From an uncultured Sutterella sp. (GTDB lineage Bacteria > Pseudomonadota > Gammaproteobacteria > Burkholderiales > Burkholderiaceae_F), in the NCBI GenBank assembly GCA_949287305.1, contig CASEFX010000031.1, positions 1-60,248 on the forward strand: a DNA stretch of 60,248 bases, given 5' to 3'. Shown piece after piece: positions 42,069-51,538 of the stretch. The translations under genes and the position numbers were made by a program. The notes beneath the pieces were generated by a model, which ran no database searches, was not told the origin of the DNA, and saw only the letters and a list, made by a program, of their open reading frames with translations. The first letter of the stretch is position 1; each line of letters opens with the position of its first letter.

Positions 42069-42910
42069 TCGCGCTCGAAGAAAAGTCCAGGGATGTTCGG
42101 CATGATCCGATTTTTCCAAGGTTTGTTCTTGGTCTTCTTGGCTATGTCGTACAGCTGATGGTCCTCGGATGGCGTGGGTTTGTCTTCATCTCCAAAGACG
42201 ATCGCGTACTTAAACCCGCTTCCGCGCTCTTCATCCAACTGTTCCAAATCGTTGGCTCTGGCGAGGATCGTTGAGCATAGCAATTCGATGAGGCCGTCTT
42301 CCGTAAAGCCGGGATTGTGTTTCTTCTTATTCCACTTCTCTTGGATAAGAGGATCAACGATCGCGAGGAGCGCCTCATTGTGCTCTGTAAGGAACTCGGT
42401 CATTTGGGCTTTCCTCTTGATTTCCAGTACCTCTGGAAATGAAGAGGACAGCTTTTCGTGGAACGCCTTGAGCGTCGTCGTCTTCACAACCTTTTCCACG
42501 GTGTAGGCGGCCCGCTCTGCATCCATATCAAGCACGTCAGGCCACGGCCTACAAGACGCATTCATTCCGTCTGTGGCGAGGTGATGCTCTAGGCAGATGG
42601 GAGCCCAGAACTCCCACTCGAGCCAGTGCCAATCCTTCCCTTTGAGTTCTCTGGCGGTGAAATTGAACAGGTCATCGAAAGTCAGTTCATCTTTCTCCGA
42701 GAACTCGAAGGTCCTGACCAAGCGCTCTTTGGCTCGGTCGTCAATCCCTTCGACAAGATCGAAGGTAAGATAGGCGACCTTCTTCAGGCGCCTCGCACTC
42801 GCGGCGTCATACTCGTCGAGCTCTGCGAGTTCTTCTCGTTCGATGGACGAGCGTCTTGATTTCGGTTTCGAGGGTGCGAACAAGGCACCCAGAAGGCTGA
42901 AAAATCCCAT
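42059..42910 (-). CDS. Unknown gene inserted in the packaging module (moron candidate)
   Basis: 283 residues, leftward among rightward late genes, its last 10 bases overlapping the HNH 3' end. MGFFSLLGALFAPSKPKSRR then an acidic helical protein rich in Lys and Glu, with WHWLEWEFWAPICLEHHLATDG near residue 95 and FGDEDKPTPSEDHQLYDIAKKTKNKPW near the end. Bases 42301-42360 contain 26 G/C of 60, against 35 of 60 at 43681-43740, so composition differs. The opposite strand and composition fit a lysogenically expressed cargo gene. No family recognised. Confidence 0.8.
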   Translation of the reverse strand: MGFFSLLGALFAPSKPKSRRSSIEREELAELDEYDAASARRLKKVAYLTFDLVEGIDDRAKERLVRTFEFSEKDELTFDDLFNFTARELKGKDWHWLEWEFWAPICLEHHLATDGMNASCRPWPDVLDMDAERAAYTVEKVVKTTTLKAFHEKLSSSFPEVLEIKRKAQMTEFLTEHNEALLAIVDPLIQEKWNKKKHNPGFTEDGLIELLCSTILARANDLEQLDEERGSGFKYAIVFGDEDKPTPSEDHQLYDIAKKTKNKPWKNRIMPNIPGLFFERDYL

Positions 42911-43014
42911 GGTAGAGCTCCAAAGGGGTAGGGGGATCCAAAACTCCTAGCTTAACCCCTTATGACCGCGGGTCCCAGCCAATTTTTTGCGCATGCACAT
43001 CGGGGAGTTTTCGG

Positions 43015-43470
43015 ATGGCGGCTGTCGTCGTGAGCGAAAAATCGAAAAAATTACGCGGCACGTCGCAGCCCTGTCGGAAGATGCGCCAGGTCTCGGCGTC
43101 GGACAAGATGCTGACGCCCGAGCCGCCGGTCAACTTGACGGCGGACGCTCGCGAGGCTTGGGCGATGGCGATCGAGTGCGCACCAAAAGGACACCTCACC
43201 GCTTTGGACGCAACGGTTCTTGAGAGGTGGGCGCGGAACTACGCGCTTTACCGCAAGATATCGAAACAGCTCGAGGCCGAAGGCGTGATCCTTCTCGACA
43301 TGGACTCGGGCGAGACGCAGCTGAACCCTCTCTTCACGCCGCTCATCAAGATCCAACAGATCCTGGGTGCGTGCGAGAAGGAGCTAGGGTTTACGCCTGT
43401 CTCGCGCGCGCGCGTGCGTCGCGCGGGCGATGACGAACCCGATGAGGGAGGCGACTTTGCAGACTTCTGA
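43015..43470 (+). CDS. Terminase small subunit (P27 family)
   Basis: 151 residues. The core LTPEPPVNLTADAREAWAMAIECAPKGHLTALDATVLERWARNYALYRKISKQLEAEG and FTPLIKIQQILGACEKELGFTPVSRARVR is characteristic of P27-type small terminases, which bind the packaging site. GGGGAG precedes the ATG. Overlaps the large-subunit gene. Confidence 0.9.
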   Translation: MAAVVVSEKSKKLRGTSQPCRKMRQVSASDKMLTPEPPVNLTADAREAWAMAIECAPKGHLTALDATVLERWARNYALYRKISKQLEAEGVILLDMDSGETQLNPLFTPLIKIQQILGACEKELGFTPVSRARVRRAGDDEPDEGGDFADF

Positions 43471-45154
43471 TCACTACGCGAAGGCGAAGGCCTACGAGGA
43501 CGCGATTCTCTCCGGCAAGATCCCCGCGTGCATCTACGTGAAGCAGGCGATTCGCCGCCAGAGGGACGACCTCAAGCGATGGAGCAAGCCTGACAGCCCC
43601 TTCTACTTTGACAAAGCGGAAGGCAACCGCGTCTGTAAGTTCATCGAACTCTTGCCGCACACCAAGGGCGCCCTTCGCGGCCAGAAGATCAAGCTCGAGC
43701 CCTGGCAATGCTGGATCCTGACGACCATCTTCGGATGGCGTCGCCGCTCCGACAATCGCCGGCGTTTTGGGCGGGTCTATATCGAGGTGCCCCGGGGGAA
43801 CGGAAAGAGCTCCCTGAGTTCCGGCGTCGCCCTTTACTGCCTGCTCGCCGACCGCGAACCCGGTGCGGAGGTCTACTCCTTCGCGACGACACGCGATCAA
43901 GCGGGGATCGTTTTTGGGGACGCCAAGCAGATGGCGATGATGTGCCTGCCGCTTCAAAAGAAGTTCGGCCTTCAGGTGCTTGCCAAGGCTCTCTATGTCC
44001 CGGGCACGAACTCCACCTTTCAAGCGAAGTCGGCCGAAGGCTCCACGCTCGACGGCCTGAATACTCACTTTGCCTGCATCGACGAGCTCCACGCCCACAA
44101 GACGCGAGCCGTCTACGACGTCGTCGAAACCTCCATCGGGAAGCGACTCAACCCCATCCTCTGGGTTATCACGACGGCGGGATTCGACACGGCCGGTATC
44201 TGCTACGAAGTCCGGACGATGGTCCGCGAGGTCCTCGCGAAGACCGTCGAGGACGAGACCCAGTTCGGAATCATCTACACGATCGACGAGGGCGACGACT
44301 GGAAGACGGAAGCCGCCCTCATCAAGGCGAATCCCAACTGGGGCGTGAGCGTCATGCCCAAGATGGTGCTCCCTCTGCAGCTGAAAGCGATCACCCTCGC
44401 TTCGGCCGCGAACAATTTCAAGACCAAGCACTTGGATGTTTGGTGTCAGGCTGGCGCGGCGTGGATGGACATGACCGCGTGGCACAAGGGCGAGCGGACG
44501 GTCGACCTCGACGATTTCGAGGGGCGGCCGTGTGTGATCGGCCTCGATTTGGGCGCAAAGAACGACTTGACCGCCAAGGTCTACGTATTCAAGACCGAAG
44601 GCGACGACGGTCGGCCGCGTTACCAGGTCTTCAGTCGGCTCTACCTTCCCCAGACGGCAATCGACAAGGGAACCGTCTCCCAATACTCCGGATGGGCAGA
44701 CACCGGCGTGATCCAGGTGACGGGCGGGGCGATGACGGACCTGACGCGAATCGAAGAGGAGCTTCGTGAGGACCTCTCTCGTTTCGACGTTCAGGCCATT
44801 GCTTACGACCCCTGGCAGGCCACTCAGCTCGCGAACGACCTGTCCGAAGACGGCGCTCCGATGGTTGAGTACCGCAACACCGTGCAGAACGTCTCCGAAC
44901 CGATGAAGTGGCTCGAAGCGCTCGTGCAGGACGGTCGGATTGACCACGACGGCAACCCCGCCATGACATGGATGATGGGGAACGTCGTGGCCAAGGTCGA
45001 CGCAAAGGACAACATCTTCCCGCGGAAAGAGCGGTACGAGTCGAAGATCGACGGTCCCGTAGCCTTGATCTATGCCCTTGCCATGTATCTCTCCGACCGC
45101 GAGGACAGCGGCGGGGACTTTGACGAGTTTCTCGACGACATCATCGTGATTTGA
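43457..45154 (+). CDS. Terminase large subunit
   Basis: HK97-type packaging motor. I favour TTG 43457 because GGGAGG lies five bases upstream; ATG 43430 would add nine residues. Walker A is VEVPRGNGKSSLSSG near residue 115. The Walker B region is FACIDELHAHKT, and the nuclease domain begins at VIGLDLGAKNDLTAKVYVF with its catalytic Asp. Length 565 residues is normal. The stop overlaps the portal region by one codon or so. Confidence 0.94.
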   Translation: MQTSDHYAKAKAYEDAILSGKIPACIYVKQAIRRQRDDLKRWSKPDSPFYFDKAEGNRVCKFIELLPHTKGALRGQKIKLEPWQCWILTTIFGWRRRSDNRRRFGRVYIEVPRGNGKSSLSSGVALYCLLADREPGAEVYSFATTRDQAGIVFGDAKQMAMMCLPLQKKFGLQVLAKALYVPGTNSTFQAKSAEGSTLDGLNTHFACIDELHAHKTRAVYDVVETSIGKRLNPILWVITTAGFDTAGICYEVRTMVREVLAKTVEDETQFGIIYTIDEGDDWKTEAALIKANPNWGVSVMPKMVLPLQLKAITLASAANNFKTKHLDVWCQAGAAWMDMTAWHKGERTVDLDDFEGRPCVIGLDLGAKNDLTAKVYVFKTEGDDGRPRYQVFSRLYLPQTAIDKGTVSQYSGWADTGVIQVTGGAMTDLTRIEEELREDLSRFDVQAIAYDPWQATQLANDLSEDGAPMVEYRNTVQNVSEPMKWLEALVQDGRIDHDGNPAMTWMMGNVVAKVDAKDNIFPRKERYESKIDGPVALIYALAMYLSDREDSGGDFDEFLDDIIVI

Positions 45155-45156
45155 CC

Positions 45157-46401
45157 ATGACTTTCATCCGACGCTTTTTCTCTCGCTTCGGGTGGGGAGG
45201 CGTCCTGGGTGACCTGAGCGGTCAGCAGCTCGACGTTCCTTCTCACTTGGTGACGAAGCCGACCTCAGTCGACGGCGCGCTGCAGATCAGTACGGTCTAC
45301 GCTTGCGCCCGTCTTCTGGCCGGCACCGTCAGCTCTTTACCCCTCATGGTCTACCGTGAGGATCGGCAGGGCCGCCGCTCTGTAGACCGGAACTCCCGCT
45401 TGTGGATGATCCTGCACGACCAACCTAATGACCAGATGACCGCTTCGGACTTCTGGCAGGCGATGATCCTGCAGTGGGCGCTTCGCGGCAACGCTTACGC
45501 GCAGATTCTTCGGAACGACGACGGAGAGCTCGTAAGTCTCTGGCCGCTCTCGTCCGATCAGATGATCGTTTTTGCGGACAAGAAGACGAACCAAGTCGTC
45601 TACCAGTACACACGAGACGGCGTGACCTTCAACCTGGAGCCCTCCGACGTTCTTCACATCAAAGACATCGGCACGGGCTTGGTCGGCTTCTCAAAGCTCG
45701 AGTTCATGAACGCCTCGATCGGCGAGTCGATGGAGACCCAAAAGTACACGACGGCCAACGCCTCGAATTTCGGGCGGCCGTCGGGCATCCTGACGGTCGA
45801 CCATGTGCTCGACCGGAAGAAGGGCCAAGCCGAGGCGGTCGGCCGAGCGCTCGGGAGCTTCACGAACGGCGCGGGGCGCATGATCGTTTTGGAAGCGGAC
45901 ATGAAATTCCAACAGGTGGCGCTGACGCCCGAACAGTCTCAGCTTCTCGAAAGCCGCAAGTACGGCGTCGAAGAGCTATGCCGTTGGTTCGGCGTCCCGC
46001 CCGTCCTGATCGGCGCGAGCGGCGCGACGACCTGGGGAAGCGGGATCGCGGAAATCGTTTCCGGCTTCCACAAGTTCACGCTGAACCCGCTTCTGAAGAC
46101 GATCGAGCAGGCGATCCTTTCTCGCGTCGTCCCGATCGAAGACCGGAGCCTCGTGACGGTCGAGTTCAATCTCGACGCCTTCATGCGCGGGGACCTTGCT
46201 TCCCGTTACTCGGCCTATGCGACGGCCGTCCAAAACGGCTTTAAGACCAGAAACGAGGTCCGGCAGCTCGAAAACGACCCGCCGCTCGAAGGCGGAGACG
46301 TGCTCACCGCGCAGACGAACCTCGCCCCGCTCGACAAGCTCGGCGCGGGTGCGGATCCGAATGTCGATCAGACCCCTATTCCTGAGGCAGTACAGCAATG
46401 A
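45157..46401 (+). CDS. HK97-family portal protein
   Basis: 414 residues from ATG 45157 (MTFIRRFFSRFGWGGVLGDL). Forms the dodecameric channel through which DNA enters the head. AARLLAGTVSSLPL-type start (YACARLLAGTVSSLPLMVYR), LHDQPNDQMTASDFWQAMI, LWPLSSDQM and FGVPPVLIGASGATTWGSGIAE are typical of the family. The stop overlaps the protease start by four bases. Confidence 0.95.
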   Translation: MTFIRRFFSRFGWGGVLGDLSGQQLDVPSHLVTKPTSVDGALQISTVYACARLLAGTVSSLPLMVYREDRQGRRSVDRNSRLWMILHDQPNDQMTASDFWQAMILQWALRGNAYAQILRNDDGELVSLWPLSSDQMIVFADKKTNQVVYQYTRDGVTFNLEPSDVLHIKDIGTGLVGFSKLEFMNASIGESMETQKYTTANASNFGRPSGILTVDHVLDRKKGQAEAVGRALGSFTNGAGRMIVLEADMKFQQVALTPEQSQLLESRKYGVEELCRWFGVPPVLIGASGATTWGSGIAEIVSGFHKFTLNPLLKTIEQAILSRVVPIEDRSLVTVEFNLDAFMRGDLASRYSAYATAVQNGFKTRNEVRQLENDPPLEGGDVLTAQTNLAPLDKLGAGADPNVDQTPIPEAVQQ

Positions 46402-47093
46402 TGAGAAAGCAAACTCTTTCACTTTCGCTCTCGGCGGCCGAGATCGATCTCTCGGGCGGAGAGCATGAGTGGCGTGTAAACGGCTACGCCACGAAATTCG
46501 GGAACGTCAACTCCTACGGTTTCAAGATCGCCCAGGGAGCCTATTCGGACCTTATCAAGAGCGGCGTGAAGCCCTTGATGTTCTTCAACCACGAAAGTTT
46601 TGCGGTTCCGATCGGTCGATGGGACACGCTCGAAGAAAACGCCCGGGGCTTGAAAGTCTCGGGCGTTTTGACTCAGGGGGTTTCCCTTGCGTCCGACGTC
46701 TACGCCGCGCTTCGTGCCGGGACGGTCGATGGCCTGTCGGTCTCGATCGGATGGCGGTCCGAAGATCAGCAGGAGCAAGACGGCGTGCTCACGCTCTCGA
46801 AGATCGCGTCGCTCGACGAGATCTCCATCGTGACGATGCCGTCCGACTCGAAGGCCCGCATTTCTCAGGTTCTCTCGGCCGACGATATCGACGAGCGCAT
46901 CGAAGCGCTCGCCACGGTCCGAGACCTCGAAGTCTTCCTCAAGGAAGTCGCACGCCTTTCAAAGCGGCAGTCGGGATGGCTGCTGTCCAAGGCGAAGGCC
47001 TGCTTCGCCGCTGACACTCGTCGGGATGATGAGCAGAAAGCCTTGCAAGAGGCGCAGGAAATCCTTTCACGAATGCTCAAGAAAATGGAGTAA
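46398..47093 (+). CDS. HK97-family prohead protease (S78)
   Basis: 231 residues. VNGYATKFGNVNSYGFKIAQGAY at the start, MFFNHESFAVPIGRW with the catalytic His, and AGTVDGLSVSIGWRS with the catalytic Ser are the S78 signature. Cleaves the N-terminal delta domain of the capsid protein during maturation. The C-terminus is helical and charged. Four bases lie between its stop and the capsid gene. Confidence 0.95.
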   Translation: MMRKQTLSLSLSAAEIDLSGGEHEWRVNGYATKFGNVNSYGFKIAQGAYSDLIKSGVKPLMFFNHESFAVPIGRWDTLEENARGLKVSGVLTQGVSLASDVYAALRAGTVDGLSVSIGWRSEDQQEQDGVLTLSKIASLDEISIVTMPSDSKARISQVLSADDIDERIEALATVRDLEVFLKEVARLSKRQSGWLLSKAKACFAADTRRDDEQKALQEAQEILSRMLKKME

Positions 47094-47096
47094 AAA

Positions 47097-48257
47097 ATGT
47101 CTGAATTCTCTCAAGTTTTGGAAGCGGTGCAGGCGCTCGAGAAGAAGCTCTCGTCCCTGGAAGATGCTCGATCCAAGGAAGGCGCCAACCTCTCCGACAT
47201 CGAAAAGAAGATGTCGGAGCTCGGTGACGAGCAGGTGAAGCTCGCCCGTCAGCTCCTCGCAGTGGAGCAGAAGAGCACGGCCAAGCTCGCCGACGGTCAG
47301 AAGCACATGACGCTCGGTCAGCGCTTCGTCGAATCGGATGCCTTCAAGTCCTTCAAGGAAGGCAAGATCACGAAGGCAACCCTCGCCGCCGCGTCTCCGG
47401 TCACCACGCCGGCCGGCTCCGTCCCGGTTGACTACCAGGGCATCAAGGGTGAGCCCGAGCTTCCCAACGTTGTGGCGTATGCCTTCGCCCGCGTGCCGAC
47501 CACGTCGAACGCGATCTCCTACCTGAAGGAAAATGCCTTCACGAACTCGGCCGCAGAAACCGCCGAAGGCGGCGACAAGCCCGGGTCCAAGATGGAGTTC
47601 ACGGAAGCCGACGCTCCGGTCCGAACGATCGCGCACTTCATCCGCGTCACGAAGCAGCTTGCCGACGACGCTCCGGCTCTCGCGGCCTACATCAACAGCC
47701 GCATGATGTACGGTCTCAACCGTCGCATCGAAAAGCAGCTCCTGAACGGGGACGGCACGGGCTCGAACCTCTCCGGCATTTTCAAGACCGGCAACTTCAC
47801 CGCGCACGGCTTCACGGAAGACAACATGCAGGCGACCGACACGATCCTCGACCTCATCCGCCGCTGTGCCGCGACGATGCGCAAGAGCGGCTACACGCCG
47901 AACGTGGTCTTCCTTAACCCGATGGACTTCGACACGCTTCGCGGCATGAAGGACACGAACGGGAATTACTTGATGGGTAGCCCGCTTCAGGCCGGCACGG
48001 ACATCCGCCCCTGGGGTCTTCGCGTGATCGAAAGCCCGGAAGTGGCCGAAGGGAAGTTCATGGTTGCCGACACGGTCATGGGCGCCACGATCTACGACCG
48101 TCAGGCCCCTGTCATCGAAATGTTCGAGCAGGACGCAAACAACGTCACGAAAAACCTCTACACGATCCGTTGCGAATGCCGCATGGCCTTCGCGGTCGAG
48201 ACGGCGAACGCCTTCATCGGCGGCGATCTCGAGATCGGTGCAGGTTCCGCGGGCTGA
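47097..48257 (+). CDS. Major capsid protein (HK97 fold)
   Basis: 386 residues. The first 100 or so residues (MSEFSQVLEAVQALEKKLSS onward) are charged coiled coil, the delta scaffold domain removed by the protease. The mature part has the HK97 pattern: PEVKRVAYAFARVPTTSNAISYLKE-like sequence, NRRIEKQLLNGDGTGSNLSGIF, VFLNPMDFDTLRGMKDTNGNYLMG and IRCECRMAFAVETANAFIGGD. A hairpin at 48263-48284 follows. Confidence 0.95.
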   Translation: MSEFSQVLEAVQALEKKLSSLEDARSKEGANLSDIEKKMSELGDEQVKLARQLLAVEQKSTAKLADGQKHMTLGQRFVESDAFKSFKEGKITKATLAAASPVTTPAGSVPVDYQGIKGEPELPNVVAYAFARVPTTSNAISYLKENAFTNSAAETAEGGDKPGSKMEFTEADAPVRTIAHFIRVTKQLADDAPALAAYINSRMMYGLNRRIEKQLLNGDGTGSNLSGIFKTGNFTAHGFTEDNMQATDTILDLIRRCAATMRKSGYTPNVVFLNPMDFDTLRGMKDTNGNYLMGSPLQAGTDIRPWGLRVIESPEVAEGKFMVADTVMGATIYDRQAPVIEMFEQDANNVTKNLYTIRCECRMAFAVETANAFIGGDLEIGAGSAG

Positions 48258-48262
48258 CGGGG

Positions 48263-48284
48263 AGGCTCTCGGAAACGGGAGCCT
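48263..48284 (+). terminator. Hairpin after the capsid gene
   Basis: AGGCTCTC (48263-48270) pairs with GGGAGCCT (48277-48284), loop GGAAAC, one G-U. No long T-tract; probably sets capsid mRNA level above that of downstream genes. Confidence 0.6.
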
Positions 48285-48291
48285 TTGACAC

Positions 48292-48636
48292 ATGACACCC
48301 TGTGTGACTTTGGACACCGTGAAACTCTTTGTACGGGTGGACGACGACGTCGAAAAGCCGATGCTCGAGCTCATGATCGGCGCGGCTACGGGACTCATCG
48401 AAACCCGCCTTCGCAGGGCCGTCGTCGGCGACGTCGAAGCCGGTGCCGTCTGCGCGTCGGTCGAGGAGGTCCCTCAAGACATCCAGCTCGCCGCGTGCAT
48501 GCTCGTCAGCTACATGTACGAGCACCGCGACGCCTCAGACGAAGAGCTCAGAAATCGCGTGATGCGGTCCATGATGCTCGACGCCTACATTGACTGGACG
48601 GGAGGGAAAGATGCTGACGAATCCGGGGCTGCTTAA
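48292..48636 (+). CDS. Head-tail connector (HK97 gp6-like)
   Basis: 114 residues; LDTVKLFVRVDDDVEKPMLELMIGAATGLIETRL is the usual start of the phage gp6/DNA-packaging connector family, with the helical remainder (VPQDIQLAACMLVSYMYEHRDAS) also matching. It attaches below the portal. Overlaps the head-closure gene. Confidence 0.85.
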   Translation: MTPCVTLDTVKLFVRVDDDVEKPMLELMIGAATGLIETRLRRAVVGDVEAGAVCASVEEVPQDIQLAACMLVSYMYEHRDASDEELRNRVMRSMMLDAYIDWTGGKDADESGAA

Positions 48637-48961
48637 AAAGCGCTGCACTTTTCTCGAGTGGAACTCCGCCCAGAACGGGACAGACATCCGCGATGAGTAC
48701 AAAGCCCTCTTTTCGACCTGGTGCAAGCTCGAGCCTACCGGGGCGCTGACCTACTGGTTCGGGAAAGTCCAGCTCGACACGGATGTGACGCACCGCATCA
48801 CGGTCCGCCGCACCGAGCGCACGAAGCCCGAAAAGCTCACTTCGCAGATCGTCGTCGAGGTCGAGGGCGCCCGCTTCAAGATCCTTCGTTCTTCGGACCT
48901 GGAGGGCGCGGAGCGCTTCACCGTCCTCGACTGCTCTTTGGAGGAACCTAATGGCTCGTAA
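48611..48961 (+). CDS. Head closure/head-tail adaptor protein
   Basis: 116 residues from ATG 48611 (GGAGGG upstream). LLKKRCTFLEWNSAQNGTDIRDEYKALFSTWCKLEPTGALTYWFG fits the small beta-barrel head-tail adaptor (SPP1 gp16 / HK97 gp8-9) family. Tightly packed, overlapping both neighbours. Confidence 0.8.
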   Translation: MLTNPGLLKKRCTFLEWNSAQNGTDIRDEYKALFSTWCKLEPTGALTYWFGKVQLDTDVTHRITVRRTERTKPEKLTSQIVVEVEGARFKILRSSDLEGAERFTVLDCSLEEPNGS

Positions 48962-49424
48962 GACCGGATCAATCCAGGTCGTCTTCGACATGGAGGAGCT
49001 CAACCTTCGGCGGACCGACATCGACGTGAAGGCCTTTCGCCCGAAGCTTCAGCTGATCGGGAAAACGCTTGTCAAACAGGCGCGAAACAAGGTCTCCAAA
49101 ATCGGAGTTTCCTCGCCGGGACAGTATCCGGGGCTGGGCGACGGGCGACTGAGAGCCGCGATCAAATACAAAATTTTTCGGTCCGGTTACGGCCTTGTGC
49201 TTATGCAAGATCGGCCGAGCAAGCCGAAGAAGAAGGGCGAGCCTCGCGAGTGGCTTGAGTATTACCCTTCGTTCCTTCGCTACGGCGCAAGTCGAAAGCG
49301 AGGCGGTCTTCTCCGACCTCGTAAGAACTACATCGAGGACACCGGGGAGGCGAATCGGGATTTTGCCTTTCAGGCTGTCAGCGAAGCGATCGACGAAAGC
49401 CTCAAGGGGATCTTTGAAAAATGA
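48951..49424 (+). CDS. HK97 gp10-like tail-completion protein
   Basis: 157 residues; FRPKLQLIGKTLVKQARNKVSKIGVSSPGQYPGLGDGRLRAAIKYKIF and YYPSFLRYGASRKRGGLLRPRKNYIED match the gp10/tail-completion family. It joins the tail to the head connector. Overlaps the next gene by four bases. Confidence 0.8.
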   Translation: MARKTGSIQVVFDMEELNLRRTDIDVKAFRPKLQLIGKTLVKQARNKVSKIGVSSPGQYPGLGDGRLRAAIKYKIFRSGYGLVLMQDRPSKPKKKGEPREWLEYYPSFLRYGASRKRGGLLRPRKNYIEDTGEANRDFAFQAVSEAIDESLKGIFEK

Positions 49425-49990
49425 AACTTTCACCGATCATCAAACAGCTCCAAGCCGAGACGACCTGCTTCAAGCAGATCGCGGGCACGCTGTCCGACGA
49501 GGTGCTCGAAAGCTTCGTTCGGCAGAAGGAACTCCCTGCGGCTTACGTCGTCACGCTCGACGTCGACGCCGAGTTCGCGGAAGTCTCTCAGTACGGGAAC
49601 TCCTACGAGCAAGAGATTACCGAGCACTTCGGCATCGTGATTTTCGCGGCGTCCGATCGGCGCGGGCAGACGGTCGGGGACCTTCTGGACGACTACCGAG
49701 CCCAGATCTTCAAGGCGATCGTCGGATGGTCCCCGGATGACGACCACGACCCGATCGAGTTCGAGGGCGGCTCGGTGCAGAAGATGACCGGGGATCGGCT
49801 CATCTATCTCTTTGAGTTCAAGACGACCTGCACGCTGACGACGGACGACACCTGGCAGCAGGTGAGCTACGACCGTCTCGGAGAGTTCGAAGGTATGGAC
49901 ATCGACGTGGACGTGATCCGACACGAAACGCAGAAGCCCGACGGCACCGCCGAGGCGAAGCTAAAGATTGACTTTGAAAAGGGCGCGTGA
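49421..49990 (+). CDS. Mu gp37-like tail terminator
   Basis: 189 residues, MKLSPIIKQLQAETTCFKQI then a folded core with AAYVVTLDVDAEFAEVS and EQEITEHFGIVIFAASDRRGQTVGDLLDDYRAQIFKAIVGWSPDDDH. Length, sequence style and position just before the sheath match the Mu gp37 family. A short GGGCG/CGCCC stem and T8 run follow before the sheath gene. Confidence 0.8.
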   Translation: MKLSPIIKQLQAETTCFKQIAGTLSDEVLESFVRQKELPAAYVVTLDVDAEFAEVSQYGNSYEQEITEHFGIVIFAASDRRGQTVGDLLDDYRAQIFKAIVGWSPDDDHDPIEFEGGSVQKMTGDRLIYLFEFKTTCTLTTDDTWQQVSYDRLGEFEGMDIDVDVIRHETQKPDGTAEAKLKIDFEKGA

Positions 49991-50017
49991 CGCCCGCTTT
50001 TTTTTGGGAGGAAGGAG

Positions 50018-51493
50018 ATGGCTGTCTCTTTCAACACGATCCCGCAGAAGATCTACACGCCGCTCTTTTACGCGGAAGTCGACAACTCTGCGGCCAACAC
50101 GACGACCGACAGCATGCAGGCGCTTCTGATCGGTCCGATGCTCACGACCGGGACGGCCACCGCCTCGGAAGTGACTTATGTCTCTTCGGCCGAGCAGGCT
50201 GCGGAGCTTTTCGGCGCGGGCTCGCTTCTGCACCGCATGGTGAAGGCCTACCGCGACCAGGACGGAAGCGGCACGCTCTACTGTCTGCCGCTCGCCGATC
50301 CCGGCTCGGGCGTCGCCGCGACGAAGACGGTCACCTTCACCGGAAGCGCGACCGAAGCGGGCACGATCAACCTCTACATTGGCTTTGACCTCGTCCAGGC
50401 GGGCGTCGACGCGGGCGACACGGTGTCCGACATCGCCGGCGCCGTAATGGCCGCCATCAACGCCGACACGGATCTTCCGGTCACCGCCACCGCTTCGGAA
50501 GGGGTTCTCACTATCACGTCGAAGCACAAGGGCCTCGTCTCGGAAGACTTCGCGGTCAACCTGAACCTTCTGGGCGCAAGCAACGGACAGGTTCTTCCGG
50601 CCGGCATCTCCGCCGTCGTCGCGAAGGGCACGTCTGGCACGGGCGTCCCGGACATCGAGGAAGCCTTCGAAGCGCTCAAGGATGAGCCCTTCGAGTTCAT
50701 CGGCCTGCTTTACAGCGACAAGACGAGCCTCGACGCCTCAAAGGCCGCGATGACGCAGCGCTGGGCCTACGACGTGCAGCTCTACGGGCATGTCTACACG
50801 GCGAAGCGCGACTCGGTCACGAACCTCCTCCAGATCGGCGACACACAGAACGACGAGCACCTCACGTGCTTCGCCGTCAGCGAGACGGACCCGAACTTTG
50901 CGGCGGACCGCCTGGGCGCGGCCGTCGGTCAGATCGCCGTGTCGGTGAAGGCCGACCCCGCGCGTCCCTTCCAGACGCTCGAGCTGACGGGCCTCTCGGC
51001 TCCTCGCCTGTCCGATCGCTTCTCGCGTGCGGACCGCGAAAGCCTGCTCGCCGCCGGGTGTGCGACCTTCACGGACTCCACGTCGGCGACCGCGATCGAG
51101 CGTGCCGTCACGACGTACATCAAGAACAGCTACGGCGCGACGGACAACTCCTACCAGGACGCTGAAACGCTACACACCTTGGGGTACGTGATCCGCTTCC
51201 TCCGGACGCGCATCACCTCGAAGTTCGGCCGCCACAAGCTCGCCAACGACGGGACCACCTTCGGCGAAGGTCAGGCCGTCGTGACGCCTGCGATCGCCCG
51301 CTCCGAGCTGATCGCCGCCTACAGCGAGCTTGAGACCGCCGGACTGGTCGAGAACATGGATTTGTTCAAGGAAAACTTGATCGTTGAGCGCAACGCGACC
51401 GACCCGAACCGTCTGGACGTCCTCTTCCCGCCCGATCTCATCAATCAGCTGCGCGTCTTTGCGACTTTGGTGCAGTTCCGACTTCAATACTGA
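50018..51493 (+). CDS. Contractile tail sheath protein (Mu gpL-like)
   Basis: 491 residues. MAVSFNTIPQKIYTPLFYAE and QALLIGPMLTTGTATASEV are the Mu gpL start. The middle contains the PFEFIGLLYSDKTSLDASKAAM segment, and the C-terminus is FRTRITSKFGRHKLAND-like (LRTRITSKFGRHKLANDGTTFGEGQAVVTP), conserved in sheath proteins. This establishes a contractile (myovirus) tail. GGAGGAAGGAG upstream is a very strong RBS. An intrinsic terminator follows. Confidence 0.95.
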   Translation: MAVSFNTIPQKIYTPLFYAEVDNSAANTTTDSMQALLIGPMLTTGTATASEVTYVSSAEQAAELFGAGSLLHRMVKAYRDQDGSGTLYCLPLADPGSGVAATKTVTFTGSATEAGTINLYIGFDLVQAGVDAGDTVSDIAGAVMAAINADTDLPVTATASEGVLTITSKHKGLVSEDFAVNLNLLGASNGQVLPAGISAVVAKGTSGTGVPDIEEAFEALKDEPFEFIGLLYSDKTSLDASKAAMTQRWAYDVQLYGHVYTAKRDSVTNLLQIGDTQNDEHLTCFAVSETDPNFAADRLGAAVGQIAVSVKADPARPFQTLELTGLSAPRLSDRFSRADRESLLAAGCATFTDSTSATAIERAVTTYIKNSYGATDNSYQDAETLHTLGYVIRFLRTRITSKFGRHKLANDGTTFGEGQAVVTPAIARSELIAAYSELETAGLVENMDLFKENLIVERNATDPNRLDVLFPPDLINQLRVFATLVQFRLQY

Positions 51494-51500
51494 TCCAACG

Positions 51501-51527
51501 GGGGAGCCGCAAGCTCCCCTTTCTTTT
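51501..51527 (+). terminator. Intrinsic terminator between sheath and tube genes
   Basis: GGGGAGC (51501-51507) pairs with GCTCCCC (51513-51519), then TTTCTTTT. Confidence 0.75.
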
Positions 51528-51538
51528 AGGAGAATTTC

